From NCBI GenBank assembly GCA_947359465.1, contig OX375874.1, positions 88,961,672 to 89,025,671 on the forward strand: a stretch of 64,000 nucleotides of DNA. Reading direction: 5' to 3'. Positions 11,508 to 23,162 of this stretch are shown piece by piece. This DNA comes from Metellina segmentata. Its lineage: Eukaryota > Arthropoda > Arachnida > Araneae > Tetragnathidae. Both the position numbers and the translations under genes were made by a program. Position 1 is the first letter of the stretch; every line of letters starts with the position of its first letter. The notes under the pieces were generated by a model. The model ran no database searches. It worked only from the letters and a program-made list of their open reading frames with translations, and had not been told where the DNA came from.

Positions 11508-12905
11508 CACTGCTGTTTGTTAAAAATGCAACGCCATGAAGGAATCATCCGAATGAAATGAAATTTGCAGCAAATTATAGGATGTTATGCAAAGTAGTAA
11601 AGTTTCAGAGCCACCACGCATGCCCTCTGAACTGATGCTAAAAGCGTATAAATAGAGAGCTGTAGCGGGACGTTGAAAATAGTGCATGGTTATTTTTTAG
11701 AGGCGAACGTTTAGTGAGACCTAAGTATGCCTTTATGACGAAATAGGGTGAAATTTCAACAACTTAGGGAGTTTGAACGGGGGAGAATCATCGGCCTTCG
11801 TAAAGGAGGATTTTCCTATCGCGCAATAACAGCTCGCGTGCTGCGGAACAGTTCCATAGTGATGCGAGTTTGGAATCAGTGGACAACTCGAAAAACTGGG
11901 ATTGGATGACGGAAAGTGATGTCAGCGCGCGATGATAGACGTCTGGTCCACATGGCGGTGAATGACCGTACATCTTCCTCCAGGCAGTTGGCAGCACTTT
12001 GGTCTACTGCTACAGGTGTACTAATGTCGGCTTCGTCAATTCGCCGACGTCTACTGCACCGTGGACTGCGTGCAAGGATTCCTTTATACAGGATCCCCTC
12101 ACGCCAAACCATCGACGGCTGCGTCTGCAATGGGCTCTTGAGCACAGAGCCTGGCGGGCTAATTGGCAACAAGTTGTCTTTTCTGACGAATCCCGCTTTA
12201 ATTTGTGGAACCATGATGGCCGCATTCGTGTTAGACGCTATGCCGGTGAACGCTGCCTTTCAGAGTGCGTTATCGAACGTCATAGTGGCCGAACACCCCG
12301 AGTTATGGTCTGGAGTGCGATTTCGTATCATGAACGATCTCAGCTGCTACGAATTGAGGGTAATCTGAATAGCAACAGGTACATCCGTGAAGTGCTAGAG
12401 CCCGAAATCGTTCCCTTCCTTCAAAGCATCCCTGGAGCTATCTATCAACAGGGTAATGCACGCCCGCATGCTGCAAGGAATGTTCGAGACTTATTTTCAG
12501 CCTAACACATGCAACTTCTTCCTTGGCCTACTTATTCGCCGGATATATCGCCTATTGAGCACGTGTGGGATTTGGTTGGTCGGCGTCTCGCTCGTGATCC
12601 GCGTCCTACAGCTTCCAAAGACGAACTTTGGGTGCGCATACAAACAATATTGAATTCTCTTCCACAAGCAGACATTCAACATCTGTTTCATTCCATGCCA
12701 CGTCGTATAGCAGCACTTATTGCAGCGCGTGGTGGCTACACCAAATACTGATTTCGAACACTTAATATTGTTTTTTTTTTCTTTGAAATTTATTCATTTA
12801 TTTGTATTAATACAAGCCGTTTGAAGAAGTTGTTTGTTTGTGTATTAAATTTTATTTAATTCTGATGACTCCTTCATGGTGTTGCATTTTTTACGAACAG
12901 CAGTA
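11508..12905 (+). mobile_element. Tc1-like transposon with matched ends
   Basis: The left end CACTGCTGTTTGTTAAAAAT and the reversed right end TACTGCTGTTCGTAAAAAAT are inverted matches; homology continues to about 42 bp. TA flanks both sides (11506-11507 and 12906-12907). The element is 1398 bp and contains one plus-strand transposase pseudogene filling most of the interior, the usual Tc1 layout. Confidence 0.92.
11727..12751 (+). pseudogene. Tc1 transposase pseudogene (DD34E type)
   Basis: The N-terminal helix-turn-helix region reads EFERGRIIGLRKGGFSYRAI from about 11768. The catalytic part has VVFSDESRFNLW (first aspartate), TPRVMVW, QQGNARPHAARN and YSPDISPIEHVWD (glutamate), and the protein ends in RRIAALIAARGGYTKY with TAA at 12749-12751. 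Lesions: a TGA near 11736, a stop near 11907, a frame change near 12090, a TAA at 12503-12505, and the second catalytic aspartate of the usual QQDNARPH block is changed to glycine (QQGNARPH). The sequence away from these lesions is well preserved, so it died fairly recently. Confidence 0.9.
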
Positions 12906-13912
12906 TAGAAGCTCAGTTGATTTTTTTCAGGAGGTTTTACAAATAAGCTTGGAAGCGAGAGGCAACCCAATATTTATAACATACTGGAAACCATCATTGA
13001 ACAGCTGTGATTCATTTATCAGAAATAACATTCCCTCTTGAAAGGGTATCAATCAATTCAAATATATTCAACCTTTTCAGTGGTGAAGAGATTTAAAAAC
13101 TCTGCACAATCTATGAACTAACCCCACATGTGTATTACCTATCCTCTGCTGATGAATAGATCTGTGAATTAATTGGTTTTCAGCGAGCAAAAAGAAGTAT
13201 TTGTTGGTCAGTTGTCAAGACGCCAAGCCTACGAGCCCGAATTCTTTAGGTACCATTGTCGGGTGAGGTAAATAAAAAAATTCCAAAAGTGGATTTTTTA
13301 GCTTGCCAGTTTGTTTCCATTTGCCAAACCCTGCATTAGATAGCCATCAGGTGGAACATGTGGTCACCTTCAATAACAGTTGTATTGCAGTCTTGTTTGT
13401 ATTTTATAAATGTGACAATGTATTTAAATATTGATAATCTCTAATATTATTAAAGTAAGTGTTTGTGTGTGTAAATCCTGACGAATTTATGGCACTTCAG
13501 TTATAGGTTTTGGCACGCAGGTAGTCCGAATTTTTTGCAATTTTTGTACGAAGCCCGAATTTTTAAATTCAATCAAGAACATTTTAACATTAATTTATGA
13601 CATATTTAATTATTATTGTTTTCCTTAGAATGGCAACAGCATAAAAGATCACAGATACTAAATTTATTTTTTCCGTTTGAACGCTTTCAGCCGAAGAACA
13701 AAACAAATAAAAAGTTTTAACTGGAGTTATGTAGTTTTTTTTTCTATCTCCTAGATCGTTAAAGATGGAGTAAAAATTTCAACGGATTTGAAATCTGATG
13801 AAATTTTCACAATAGATCGATACCTAAAAATATGATTTTCTTTGAATAATTAATTTTTAAATTGTAACTTTTATATTTTTGGCAATACGAACCCCGCCGG
13901 GAAGAATGATCT
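12906..13912. other. Intergenic, no gene seen
   Basis: AT-rich. A segment at about 13730-13860 (TTTCTATCTC, GATCGTTAAAGAT, GGATTTGAAATCTG) recurs in the same orientation at about 14165-14300 on the other side of a SINE, indicating a local direct duplication of roughly 130 bp. Confidence 0.5.
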
Positions 13913-13925
13913 TCGTTTGATTCGA

Positions 13926-14112
13926 TCACGTTGGGTTGGCGCGGAAGTTTGGAGAATGGGGTGCCAGCTCAGGTGTTGCTTCGTCACCTGACCGTGGTTC
14001 AAAATTACGAGGTGTTGTCCTCGGATCTTTCCCTTAAGGGACTGATCCCGGACCGTCGTCAATAGCCCGTTGTGTTGCTCTAGTACGACGTTAACTAAAA
14101 TTACCATTACCA
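13926..14112 (+). mobile_element. SINE family A copy, 5'-truncated, 13-bp target duplication
   Basis: The insertion is flanked by TCGTTTGATTCGA on both sides (13913-13925 and 14113-14125), the mark of LINE-driven retroposition. The body holds the family phrases GTGCCAGCTCAGGTGTTG, GTGGTTCAAAATTACGAGGT and CTAGTACGACGTTAA and ends in short ATTACC repeats. The tRNA-like head of longer copies is missing. Confidence 0.8.
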
Positions 14113-14125
14113 TCGTTTGATTCGA

Positions 14126-15081
14126 GTGAAGTAAAATAAATAATTAAAGTTATGACTGTTGTTCTTCAGTGCTTTTTTTCTATCTCAGCGATCGTTAAAG
14201 ATAGAATAAAAATTTTAAAGGATTTGAAATCTGCGGAAAATTTTACACCAGATTGATACCTGATACGTTTGATTTTCTTTTAATAAATAATTTTTCAATT
14301 AATTATTTATATTATCGAAGGAGATTAAGACGTCACGCCGATTGTATATCTTCGCAATTCGAATTTGGCCGCATTTGACAACGTCGAATACAACGTGACA
14401 ACGCATTTGACAATAGGCAACGAATTCGCAACGCCTCGTCGTGGTGGCTGTTATCAAATTCTCAGCAATCACCGAGGGTTAGCTAGCAGTGGTCACACCT
14501 GACCCCACGAAAAGAAGTCACGGGCAACGCAGTGCTGGCCACGCAGTGGCTAGTTAAGGACAAAGTAGAAAAGGTTCCAATGCAATAAAAAAAGTATATA
14601 GACTCAAACCACAATTTATTTTGAATTTTTTTGCAGTTCGTTAGATTAAGAAATGCTTCTTAACATTGTAATTGTATTTTGCTCCATTAGATATACAGAG
14701 AAAATAATAATAGGAGTGACTTCAACCCTTTTAAATTCACTTACGTTTACTAACAAATAGATGTACCCATCGCATACACCATGGAAAATTAAAATTTTTG
14801 TATTGGTATCAGGGATGCTAATCCCTAGGTATACAAACCTTGGCCTCTCCAATAAATTTGTGTTGGACTTGTAAAAGGAAGGGGTGAATATTACAAAAAT
14901 GCAGAGAATGAGTAATGTATAATGACAAATAAATATTTGGCAAAAAACATACTCTTACAGTGTTAGGCTAAATATGAATACATTGAAAGTATCACATTTT
15001 TTTTAGTGATTTTTGGCCCCTTTTTACTCCTAATATAGGTTTTATGACTTCTCAAATAGATCTCTAAAATGAAAGTATTTT
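14126..15081. other. Intergenic, no gene seen
   Basis: The left part repeats sequence seen before the SINE. At 14330-14560 the base composition is richer in G and C (CACAACGTCG-like words), unlike its surroundings, but no reading frame or element is recognised. Confidence 0.4.
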
Positions 15082-15310
15082 TTAATTGCTGTGTATTGAA
15101 AAGGGAATCATTCTATTCTCAAAAACTTCCATGATTTTATGACAGAATGAGATGATTGGTAGGGGAGAGCTGCTCAAGGCAGATGTTAAGAGTTCATCAG
15201 AGGCTTCAATTAGGGACTTGATGATGGGTACCCCAATATGTTTTCTGTTTGGGGTTGGTACTCTCCAAAGTGAGGCATTAAAATTACCCATACAAATATA
15301 TTACCCACCC
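15082..15310 (-). pseudogene. Possible LINE endonuclease fragment
   Basis: The frame reads YICMGNFNASLWRVPTPNRK then IIKSLIEASDELL. This resembles the GDFNAH-LW...NRRG...LI-S-LLND block of apurinic endonucleases in Jockey-like LINEs, with the catalytic aspartate of GDFN replaced by asparagine. No reverse transcriptase was found nearby. Alternative: chance similarity. Confidence 0.3.
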
Positions 15311-16011
15311 ACGCATAATTTATCCGAAATTAGCCTAGTATTCAGTAATTTTTCTCAGATTTTCAGCAAAACGTGTTTCAATATTTTGTGGCAATATTTG
15401 TTATCAATTTTGGAAAGATCGTGAGGATTGCGTAAGTTAAGCAGTTGAATCCCAAGTACACAATTGAAAGCCAAAGAAACAACTTCGATATAATGTCAGA
15501 GAAAGTCTAAATAATTTTTGCTCACAAAAGATTAAGTTCTTGCTTGAACTGAAGTGGTTGCTGAACATTTCACGAAAGTGCTTCAAGATTAATGTAAGGG
15601 GCTAAATAGAACCCATTACAATTAATAAAGCATCTCCACTTTGAACGTACATGTATACCAAGACATTCCACAACGTGGCTCCCCCATAAATTCTCAGCTT
15701 TCTATAAATACAAATATTTTAATTCTAAAATGTGCTGGGACTTCTATATTCCTGAGTTTTCATTTTAAATTTATACCGCCCGTTTCAACACTTTTAGATC
15801 GAAAAAATATTCATATTCAAAATTAAAGTAGAGATGGTTGAAAATAGACAAACACATTTCTTATATTTCAAATAAATCTTCATTTTCTGAACGAAATGAC
15901 TCCCCCATTTGTATCCATGATTGGCATTTTGGCGGTAATTTGAAACCATATTTTTATTAGATTTTAAGACAGTTTAGAACCTTTGTTTCCTCAGAACTTT
16001 TTTTATTTCAC
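15311..16011. other. Intergenic, no gene seen
   Basis: AT-rich sequence with only short open frames. No element ends were recognised. Confidence 0.4.
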
Positions 16012-16610
16012 TAGGGGGCTCCACCCCCTACTCGCTATCGCTTGTCAACCCCCGATGATTGCTACTCAATCATATTTAGTTCGTTTTGCGAACTATATTT
16101 TTCAACAATGAGGGGTAGGAGATTGCTTCACAAACCATCCCCATATGGATCGCTGACTGGATTGATCCCGGACCTCTAGTACGACATTAATTGAAGGTTC
16201 CCTTCTCATTGCGATATTTATCGCATGCGCCCGAGTAACAGAAAATTGCCTACTTTTTTTGCGAGATTAGCGGATCCGTATGCAAGCCGACCCCAGTACT
16301 TTAACTTTAGAAAACGTTCCAAAAAAATAGGCTCATTCATGGAAATATAGTGTAAAAAAAAACCAAAATGCTTTAAAAAATGTCAAGAATAAACCATCTT
16401 ATTTCCACATAAAAAAAGGAAGCATTTTAGCACAACATGTTGTTAAAATTCAGAGGAAATCTCATCATAATTTTAAAAGTTTTAGCTTCTCCGTGTTTGT
16501 TGATAGTACTTGATATTTTCATATTCGACTGTTGCTATGGAAACGGCGACCGAATTGGCCGGTTCTTCTGAAAACATTGCAAACTCTCTAGCGCGTGCTC
16601 TCAAATTTTA
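16012..16610 (+). repeat. Dispersed repeat B, copy 1
   Basis: About 600 bp from AGGGGCTCCACCCCCTACTC to TCTAGCGCGTGCTCT matches 26311-26905 in order and orientation. Shared blocks include CCCCGATGATTGCTACTCAA, GATCCCGGACCTCTAGTACG and GCGATATTTATCGCATGCGC. The middle block is also similar to the 3' part of SINE family A, so the unit looks composite. No protein is encoded. Confidence 0.75.
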
Positions 16611-16982
16611 TAAATGAATTAATTTAAAAATATAACTGTTTTTCGTCTGCGCGTGCTCCAAATTCATTAGCCCGTTGAACCACAAGACTCGCTATTACCA
16701 ATCACATAGCGATTAAACCTGAAAAAGATTGCAAAATTTTTAAAATTATTGAAAGACTTCTAAGCCGACGATATACACTCGTTAAGGTACCGGCGCCATT
16801 TTCGTGAAAATCACTACAGAGAAAAAATAAATCATAAACATTCTAATCTAAAATAGCTAGAATACCAAAAACAAGGTATAGTTTGATTTTATGCGTACAA
16901 ATAAAGTTCAAAATTCAATACTTTTGCTACAGTATTTGTGAAAGTATGGATTGTTTTAGACATTTCTTTAAGTTTGAAATTT
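16611..16982. other. Intergenic, no gene seen
   Basis: AT-rich; no recognisable feature. Confidence 0.35.
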
Positions 16983-17300
16983 AAGGCTGCAGACATAACA
17001 AGGTAAGCAATATAATTAAAAAAAAAGGAAATTCAAAATAAAAAACCATTAGGGCGTCATCAGAGGACCCAAACAACACAAAATGGTGTTTTCTACATAT
17101 GAGCAGCAAAACACTAAAACATTGCTCGTACACTCCCTATAACACCATTTAAAAGCACACAAAAAACAAAACAACATAAAAAGAGAAAGAAGAAAACGAA
17201 ATCGCAAACCCGAAACAGCAGCCGAGAGACCGACGATACCAAGCCCGAAGATCGCCACCAAATGCCATTATCCGTTTCGTCCAACAAAACGCTAACGAAT
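16983..17300 (-). mobile_element. Old Penelope-like element fragment (3' end)
   Basis: GGCTGCAGACATAACAAGGT, GGGCGTCATCAG, ACATATGAGCAGCA and GCCACCAAATGCCAT match in order the outer part of the left palindrome arm (about 47840-48185), downstream of the Penelope-like reverse transcriptase. The copies differ by many substitutions and small indels, so this fragment is much older than the palindrome. It shows that the family is dispersed. Confidence 0.7.
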
Positions 17301-17734
17301 GACTACATATAACTCACAGGCTGCGTTTAGACCTGTACCCACGGGCCTTAAAAAGAATTAGCAAGGCCTGATGTTTTCTTTTTAAGTTCTTAATGGCTTT
17401 AAAAAGCCTTAATATTTTCTGAAAGTCTTGTAACTAATGAAAAGCGTTATCCTTAACAAAAACAACTGCATATTTTATTTCACCTGCATTCAAAAACCAA
17501 GCTCAATCATATTCGCCTAAGGTTAAGTCGATTACATATTTATAGGTTAGCTTAAAATTTATGTTAGAGCTGGATCCGCGTTGGAGTCAAACGTAAAACT
17601 AGGAAAGAGTTTCTTCACTTGTGCAGACGCGGCGATCTATGTGAAATATATATAGCATTTGCAATTACGATCTATGAAATCTAGCCTTGAAAAGGATTTA
17701 ATGTTTCTTTGGATTGATGTAGATAGGTAGCTCG
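17301..17734. other. Intergenic, no gene seen
   Basis: No gene, element end or structured repeat was recognised. Confidence 0.35.
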
Positions 17735-18040
17735 TTAATTAACGTCGCACTGGAGCAACACAACGGGCTATAGGCGACGGAGTGGCACCCATCCCGAAGG
17801 GAAAGATACCAAGGACAACACCCGGTCATTTTCAACCATGGTCAGAAGGCGGGGTCGACACCTGAGCTGGCACCCCCAACTTTTTCACCACGCCAGCGTG
17901 GCAACATTTGAGACCGCAACAAATTTAACGTGTACCAGCCCCCGTGCACACGACGGTCTTTAGTTGGACCGAGTTTCGAATTCGCGACCGGTTGATAATC
18001 CCTCGCATTTCCAACTGCAATTCCAACTACGCTACTGCAG
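17735..18040 (-). mobile_element. SINE family A copy (reverse orientation)
   Basis: Family phrases appear reversed: TTAACGTCGCACTGGAGCAA, CATTTTCAACCATGGTCAG, CACCTGAGCTGGCAC and GTACCAGCCCCCGTGCACAC. At the far end, GAGTTTCGAATTCGCGACC matches the reversed B-box region of the tRNA-like head in the 36251 copy, but is decayed. Confidence 0.75.
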
Positions 18041-18772
18041 GCCTTTTCTTCTTTTGGCTTGGTGAGCGGGAACTCCGCAGTTTGTTTCATCGCTTCAGCA
18101 TTGATGGATCATTTGGTCCTTAATTTCAGTTAATTTTGAGACACTATGTGTTTACTTCGATATTGTTTGAATAACTAAATGTAGAGGAATTGAAATATTT
18201 TGTTAAGAGTTGGAAACAGAGCTTACCTTAGTACCAGACTGTATTGGACTTTTCCCTGCCGAAATTGCGTTGGACATTCGATGCCTGAGCGCATTGACTA
18301 CAGTTACAAGAGAGAGGATGAATTTTAGCGGTAATGCGGCGAAAGCAGTGATGCAAAACTAACTCCCCCCCCCGGAAGTTTTACATCAGCGCTTATTTGT
18401 CGGAAATGCATTATGTATCGAAAGTTGGGATATTCTTTACGCTGCACTTTTCTCCTCTAAATAACAATTCAAATCGCAGATATTTTCGTGCGTCGGATCT
18501 CCGGAAACGGAATTTATTGCTTATGATGCCGGTGCATTGACTTCAGTGAATGAATAGGAATAATACACCAAATTTATAGTACTTGACTTTAGGTTTAAGA
18601 ATGGCTTATTTTCCATTGATTCAGTAATCCAGGAGGGTCGAGCATTCTCTCAAAAACATCAGAAGCATGTAGTGGGCATTTTAAGTGTGAGAAAAACTAT
18701 ATTTTAGGTACACTAAATTTCCCCAACCATGTCCTACTCAATGCTATACAGTAAAAAGGATTATACGAGGGA
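18041..18772. other. Intergenic, no gene seen
   Basis: No feature recognised apart from a run of C near 18365. Confidence 0.35.
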
Positions 18773-19580
18773 TAATAAGTAATAAGACTAATTTTACTGT
18801 CGCGAAATCACTCATCATAATATTAATTTATGCAGAATAAAGAAGTGTTGCTATCTGTATTAACAAAAGAAGTCGATAGATAGTGTACACGGGCTGATGT
18901 GCCAGAACGCAAGCTTGTTTCGCCGGGCCTACGAGCCAAGGGATGTCGTCAAAATGGAAGCGCCCTTTAAACAGCGTAATGCGATTAAATTTTGTGTCTG
19001 TTCGAAAAAATCGGCATCGGACACTTTTAGCATGATACGACGAAGCAATGTCGAGGGCGAGTGTTTTTCGCTGGCACAGAACTTTTAGGAAGGAAAGCAA
19101 AATGTTGAAGATCTTCAACGTGAGGGTTGATCCTAAAACGTCCATCACAGAGACAATGATCAACGCAGGAGCAACTATCATCAGGCGTGACTTTCCACGA
19201 TGAAGCAATGTCGAGGGTGAGTGTTTTTCGCTGGAATAAAACTTTTGGGAAGGAAGGCAAAATGTTGAAGATCTTGAACGTGAGGGAAGATCTTAAACGT
19301 CCATCACAGAGACAATGATCAACAAAGGAACGGCTATCATTAGGCATGTTGTCCTGAATATTTCTGTGGGAAGTGTTCACTCATTCATGGCTGAACATTT
19401 GGGACTGAAACGTGTTTGCATCCGATGGATGCCAGCAAAAAACACTCGCCCTCGACATTGCTACATCGTGGAAAGCCTCCCGTATCATGCTAAAAGTGTC
19501 CGATGCCGATTTTTGCGAACAAACACAAAAATTTAATCGCATAACGCTGTTCAACTCAAAATTAGTCTTATTACTTATTA
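18773..19580 (+). mobile_element. Mariner-derived element with internal foldback
   Basis: TAATAAGTAATAAGACTAAT at 18773 is exactly inverted at the right end. A second inverted pair (about 18955-19076 and 19432-19555; GCGTAATGCGATTAAATTTT, GCATCGGACACTTTTAGC) and a direct duplication (about 19036-19100 and 19197-19265; GAAGCAATGTCGAGGG) show internal rearrangement. Mariner N-terminal coding traces run through it. Confidence 0.7.
18939..19436 (+). pseudogene. Mariner transposase N-terminal remnant
   Basis: QRNAIKFCVCSKKSASDTF (about 18975-19031) matches the EQR-IKFC-KLGKS-ETF start of mariner transposases. LNISVGSVHSFMAEHLGLKR (about 19357-19416) matches the second helix-turn-helix (ISVGSVH-I--E-LG--KV). 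The catalytic domain is absent. The two halves are separated by a duplicated block and lie in different frames. Confidence 0.7.
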
Positions 19581-20806
19581 AACAGCCTACGTAAATGGAA
19601 AAACAAACGATTTCGGATTATTACTTATAAAGACATAGCTTAAGATTACGATGGGAACTCTTTGCTAAGGTCTCACTTTGCCACAGGATCTACCGAGAGT
19701 TTATGAGAAGCTTGTTATCGTGTTCACTGGACACCGATTACCTATAAAATCAAAAACTATATCAAATTCGCTTGTCACTTTCTGGCTTGACCTCTGGGTT
19801 GCTTGTCAGACAGATCAGGAACTTACCTCAATTGTTGCCCTGATCTTACCGACGTCGCAGTGAATAATACTGCTGATAGAGTTACATATTTTATCTCTGT
19901 TTCTAGACTACATTGGATGGCCAGACAGAGACTTATGGTGAAAAGGCTGAGGTCTGACTATGGATAAAAATTTATTTTGAGTGAGTGTATATTTATATGC
20001 AGCAACAATACACTTGTTATTGAGAGACTCTGCTGTTGAGGACCAATTGAATCGCTCAGTTGGAAAAGGAAAAAACTTAGTTTTTCGCTTATTGGTCGTT
20101 TTATGTCCAAAAAGCCAAGTATCAGTTCCTGAGAGAAAGGGACAAACTCGAGTAATGAGAAAAACTGACACAAATTATTTCAAGTGCTCCTTATCAAAGG
20201 GATTTCTCAGTTATCATGGAAAAAGTCACTACTAAAGCTCAAGATTTCAGAGGAGACCTCACCCTTGTCTTTTGAATTGCCCATACAGAACTTACTTTCA
20301 CCCTCATCAATATATTTGAGTTTATTCACTCAATATTCGAATTTTTAGACATTCGAAGTGTTGTATTGCTAAAACACTTGATCTTGTGTAGTATATCTGA
20401 TGCTTCTGAAAAGGTTCAAAGAATACTGTTCTTTGAGAACATTAAGGTATCCGAACACGTTAATTTAATTTTAGACCAAATTTCCAAAAAAAGGTTTTTG
20501 ATCTTATTTGATAGAGTATTTCTTCCACTTTTCAAGATGTATTTGATTTTTTTTCTCTAAGTTAATTAGTTACAGAGATATTAAGATTTTAATCAAGGCG
20601 GGAAAACCGGAAGTAGGTATCGAAAACACCGGAAGTGGCTGCTTTAATTCCAATAACCTGTTAAAGTTTAAATTTTAAACTTACTTTTTTTGCAAATATA
20701 ATTTTAGAAAGGTTTCTCAAATGTTAGAATGGTTTCTGTTTTCGAAATATTGTGAACATTTTAAAAGAGAAGTGAAGAACAAAATTGTTTACACAAACAG
20801 TTAAAG

Positions 20807-20855
<49 letters not shown>

Positions 20856-23162
20856 GAGAGAGAGAGAACTATAAACTCAAACTATTTTTTACTCTTTACT
20901 TAATTTTTATGCATTATTTCCTCACTTCAGATGTTATAACACAAAAAGTTATTGATGGATTCTCGTAAAATTTTAAGAACTCGTTCTTTATTATGTTGTC
21001 TAGGATATGAACTAGAATAATTATGCTGAGTTTAGAAATTTATAAATTATGACCAATTTAAAAAATAGGACTGTAAGACTCAAAAATCTTGTATTAATTT
21101 TCCGATCGCTAGTAAAATTTTTGTTTATTTAAATATCCTTTTGATTCTAGTTCATTCCCTCGAAAAATGCATGTAGTTTATTTTGTTAACATCATTTTTT
21201 AAATCGGTAGAATAGATTTTCATGTAGCACATTTGAAGTTTTTGATAAATTTCTTTAAAATTTCATACATAATTATCATTTTTACAAAATTATATTAATA
21301 GATATTTTAAATATATAAAGCCCAATGATATTGTTTATAACACTAAACATAAAAATATATTATAAAATGTTTCTATACCACGTTAAAAAAAAGTCTCAAA
21401 CGTGTCATTATATCTTAGTCCGGATACTTTAAACTTTATTACCGATTTATACGCATTTTATTAGAAAATACTTTACTTGAGTCTATAAGCACTGTGAAAA
21501 CTTTTTCTGAACATGTCATCGCTTTGTGTGAATCAGCGTCTTGTAGAACAAAGCTAAAGATCAAAAATACTTTTTCATTGGGTTCAAGGTGGGATCCTTT
21601 ATGTGTGTAGGGGGCATTTGAGAGAATAGGTGGAATCGCCTTAAGTCCGGCCCTGAGCAAAACAACGTCCCCTTCAAAATTAACTGTCATCGACGACATG
21701 GTTCTTGAGAGAGGATTTAGCACTGGACACTGTGAACTACCCATTAAAGACAGACGTCGATTTCAAACGGCTAAAGGAACATTTAAATTTGCAATAAATT
21801 CACATTTTAATCCGGGCATAATGCATAAAAATGAAGAGCGCAGATATTTTTTTAGATTTTCTCAAATAATTGAACGTATTTCGTCAATCACACGAGAGGG
21901 TTAATTAAACCGTTTAATTAAATTTTCAAATTTAAGAAGTGATGTCTTTAAGTACTGTCAGGTGAATATTTTTTTATTTCAGATGAAAAAGTGCCTGTCT
22001 TCGCAAACGGTTTCTTAGGAAGAGCCCACTTTTTTTATTGCCATGTACTTCCCTAAAACGGGTGAAGTGTAATAACGGATAATTTAATGAGATCGGAAAT
22101 TTCTGCTTTTTTTTTTCATCATTTTCAAAAATGAATGAAAGTAATTAATTTTTACACCAATTTTTTTTCTCGCAACGATCAAGATAATTTTCTAACACAT
22201 TTTTTCAGAGTACTTGATGAAAAATATCGAATCAGTTAAGCACAAGGGGGTGTATATAATTTTCGAATGTGACTTAAAAGCTTCCTTGTTACAGCACTAG
22301 ACTCTACGTTTCTAGTCTATGGTGTTACATCACTAATTGTCACGCTGTTACCACTTCGTCCCAGCATTGTGAGTTCGAATTCCAGCATTGTTATAGCATG
22401 GACATCCGGTCGGCTTAGAACACCTATCACCTCCTAATTAGGAAACCCTTGCACAGTGGTAGATTCGAGCTCATGAATAATTAAAATCCATATATTAAAC
22501 ATGCGACCATGAGTGAATCGCAAAACAGTCCTAACACCACGTATATGCAGTGATATAATGTGATAGGCTGTTATTAAAACCGCGTCGAAATATATTTCAT
22601 TATTCTAAGTTCTGAATAACAGTGCAAAATGGATTAGAAACGATGTCATAAATTCGGGATATGAAAATTAAACTACGGTGCAGCTCAATTATCTGTCAGG
22701 AAGTACAATCTTATCCTAAACATTGAAAGGAAAATCTGAAGAAATTGGACTTTTTTGACAGTCGTATATTGGCTTGATGGTATCAAGAGAATTTTTGAAT
22801 GATGCTCTCCACTCTTTCAAAACCCCTCATCAAATAAATATAAATAAAGTGAATGGATTCTTTTATATTCTTTTGACATTAATACGTATTCATTAAACGC
22901 CAAATTTTGTTCTATGACAAAGATTTAGGCATGTCTCTCAAGTGAAACCAGAAACTGAGAGTAAGCTAAATGAAGGTAAGTTCCTCTCATTCTAAATAAA
23001 GGAGATGGTAGTGTTATTATGACATATTTCGATTGGCTTGCTTTTCGAATATGATTTCAGCACGTCGCCAAAATTTTTTTCGGAGAATGAATTATTTCGA
23101 ATTGATGCTGATAGTTAATTGCCAAACGTCGACGAAACGGCGATAAAATTCACATTAATAAA
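19581..23162. other. Long intergenic stretch without a supported gene
   Basis: 3.6 kb of mainly AT-rich sequence. It holds a GA microsatellite (20812-20868). AAGTCCGGCCCTGAGC near 21642-21657 resembles one end of a DNA transposon. CGAGTTCGAATTCC-like text near 22370 could be part of a decayed tRNA-derived SINE. Open frames such as 21439-21744 (minus, 101 codons) match nothing I know. Confidence 0.4.
20812..20868. repeat. GA microsatellite
   Basis: A run of AG dinucleotides with GAGATA interruptions, about 57 bp. Confidence 0.95.

Noticed and set aside
22258..22500. Decayed tRNA-derived SINE
   Set aside because: Only a GAGTTCGAATTCC-like B box is convincing; no A box, tail or duplication found.
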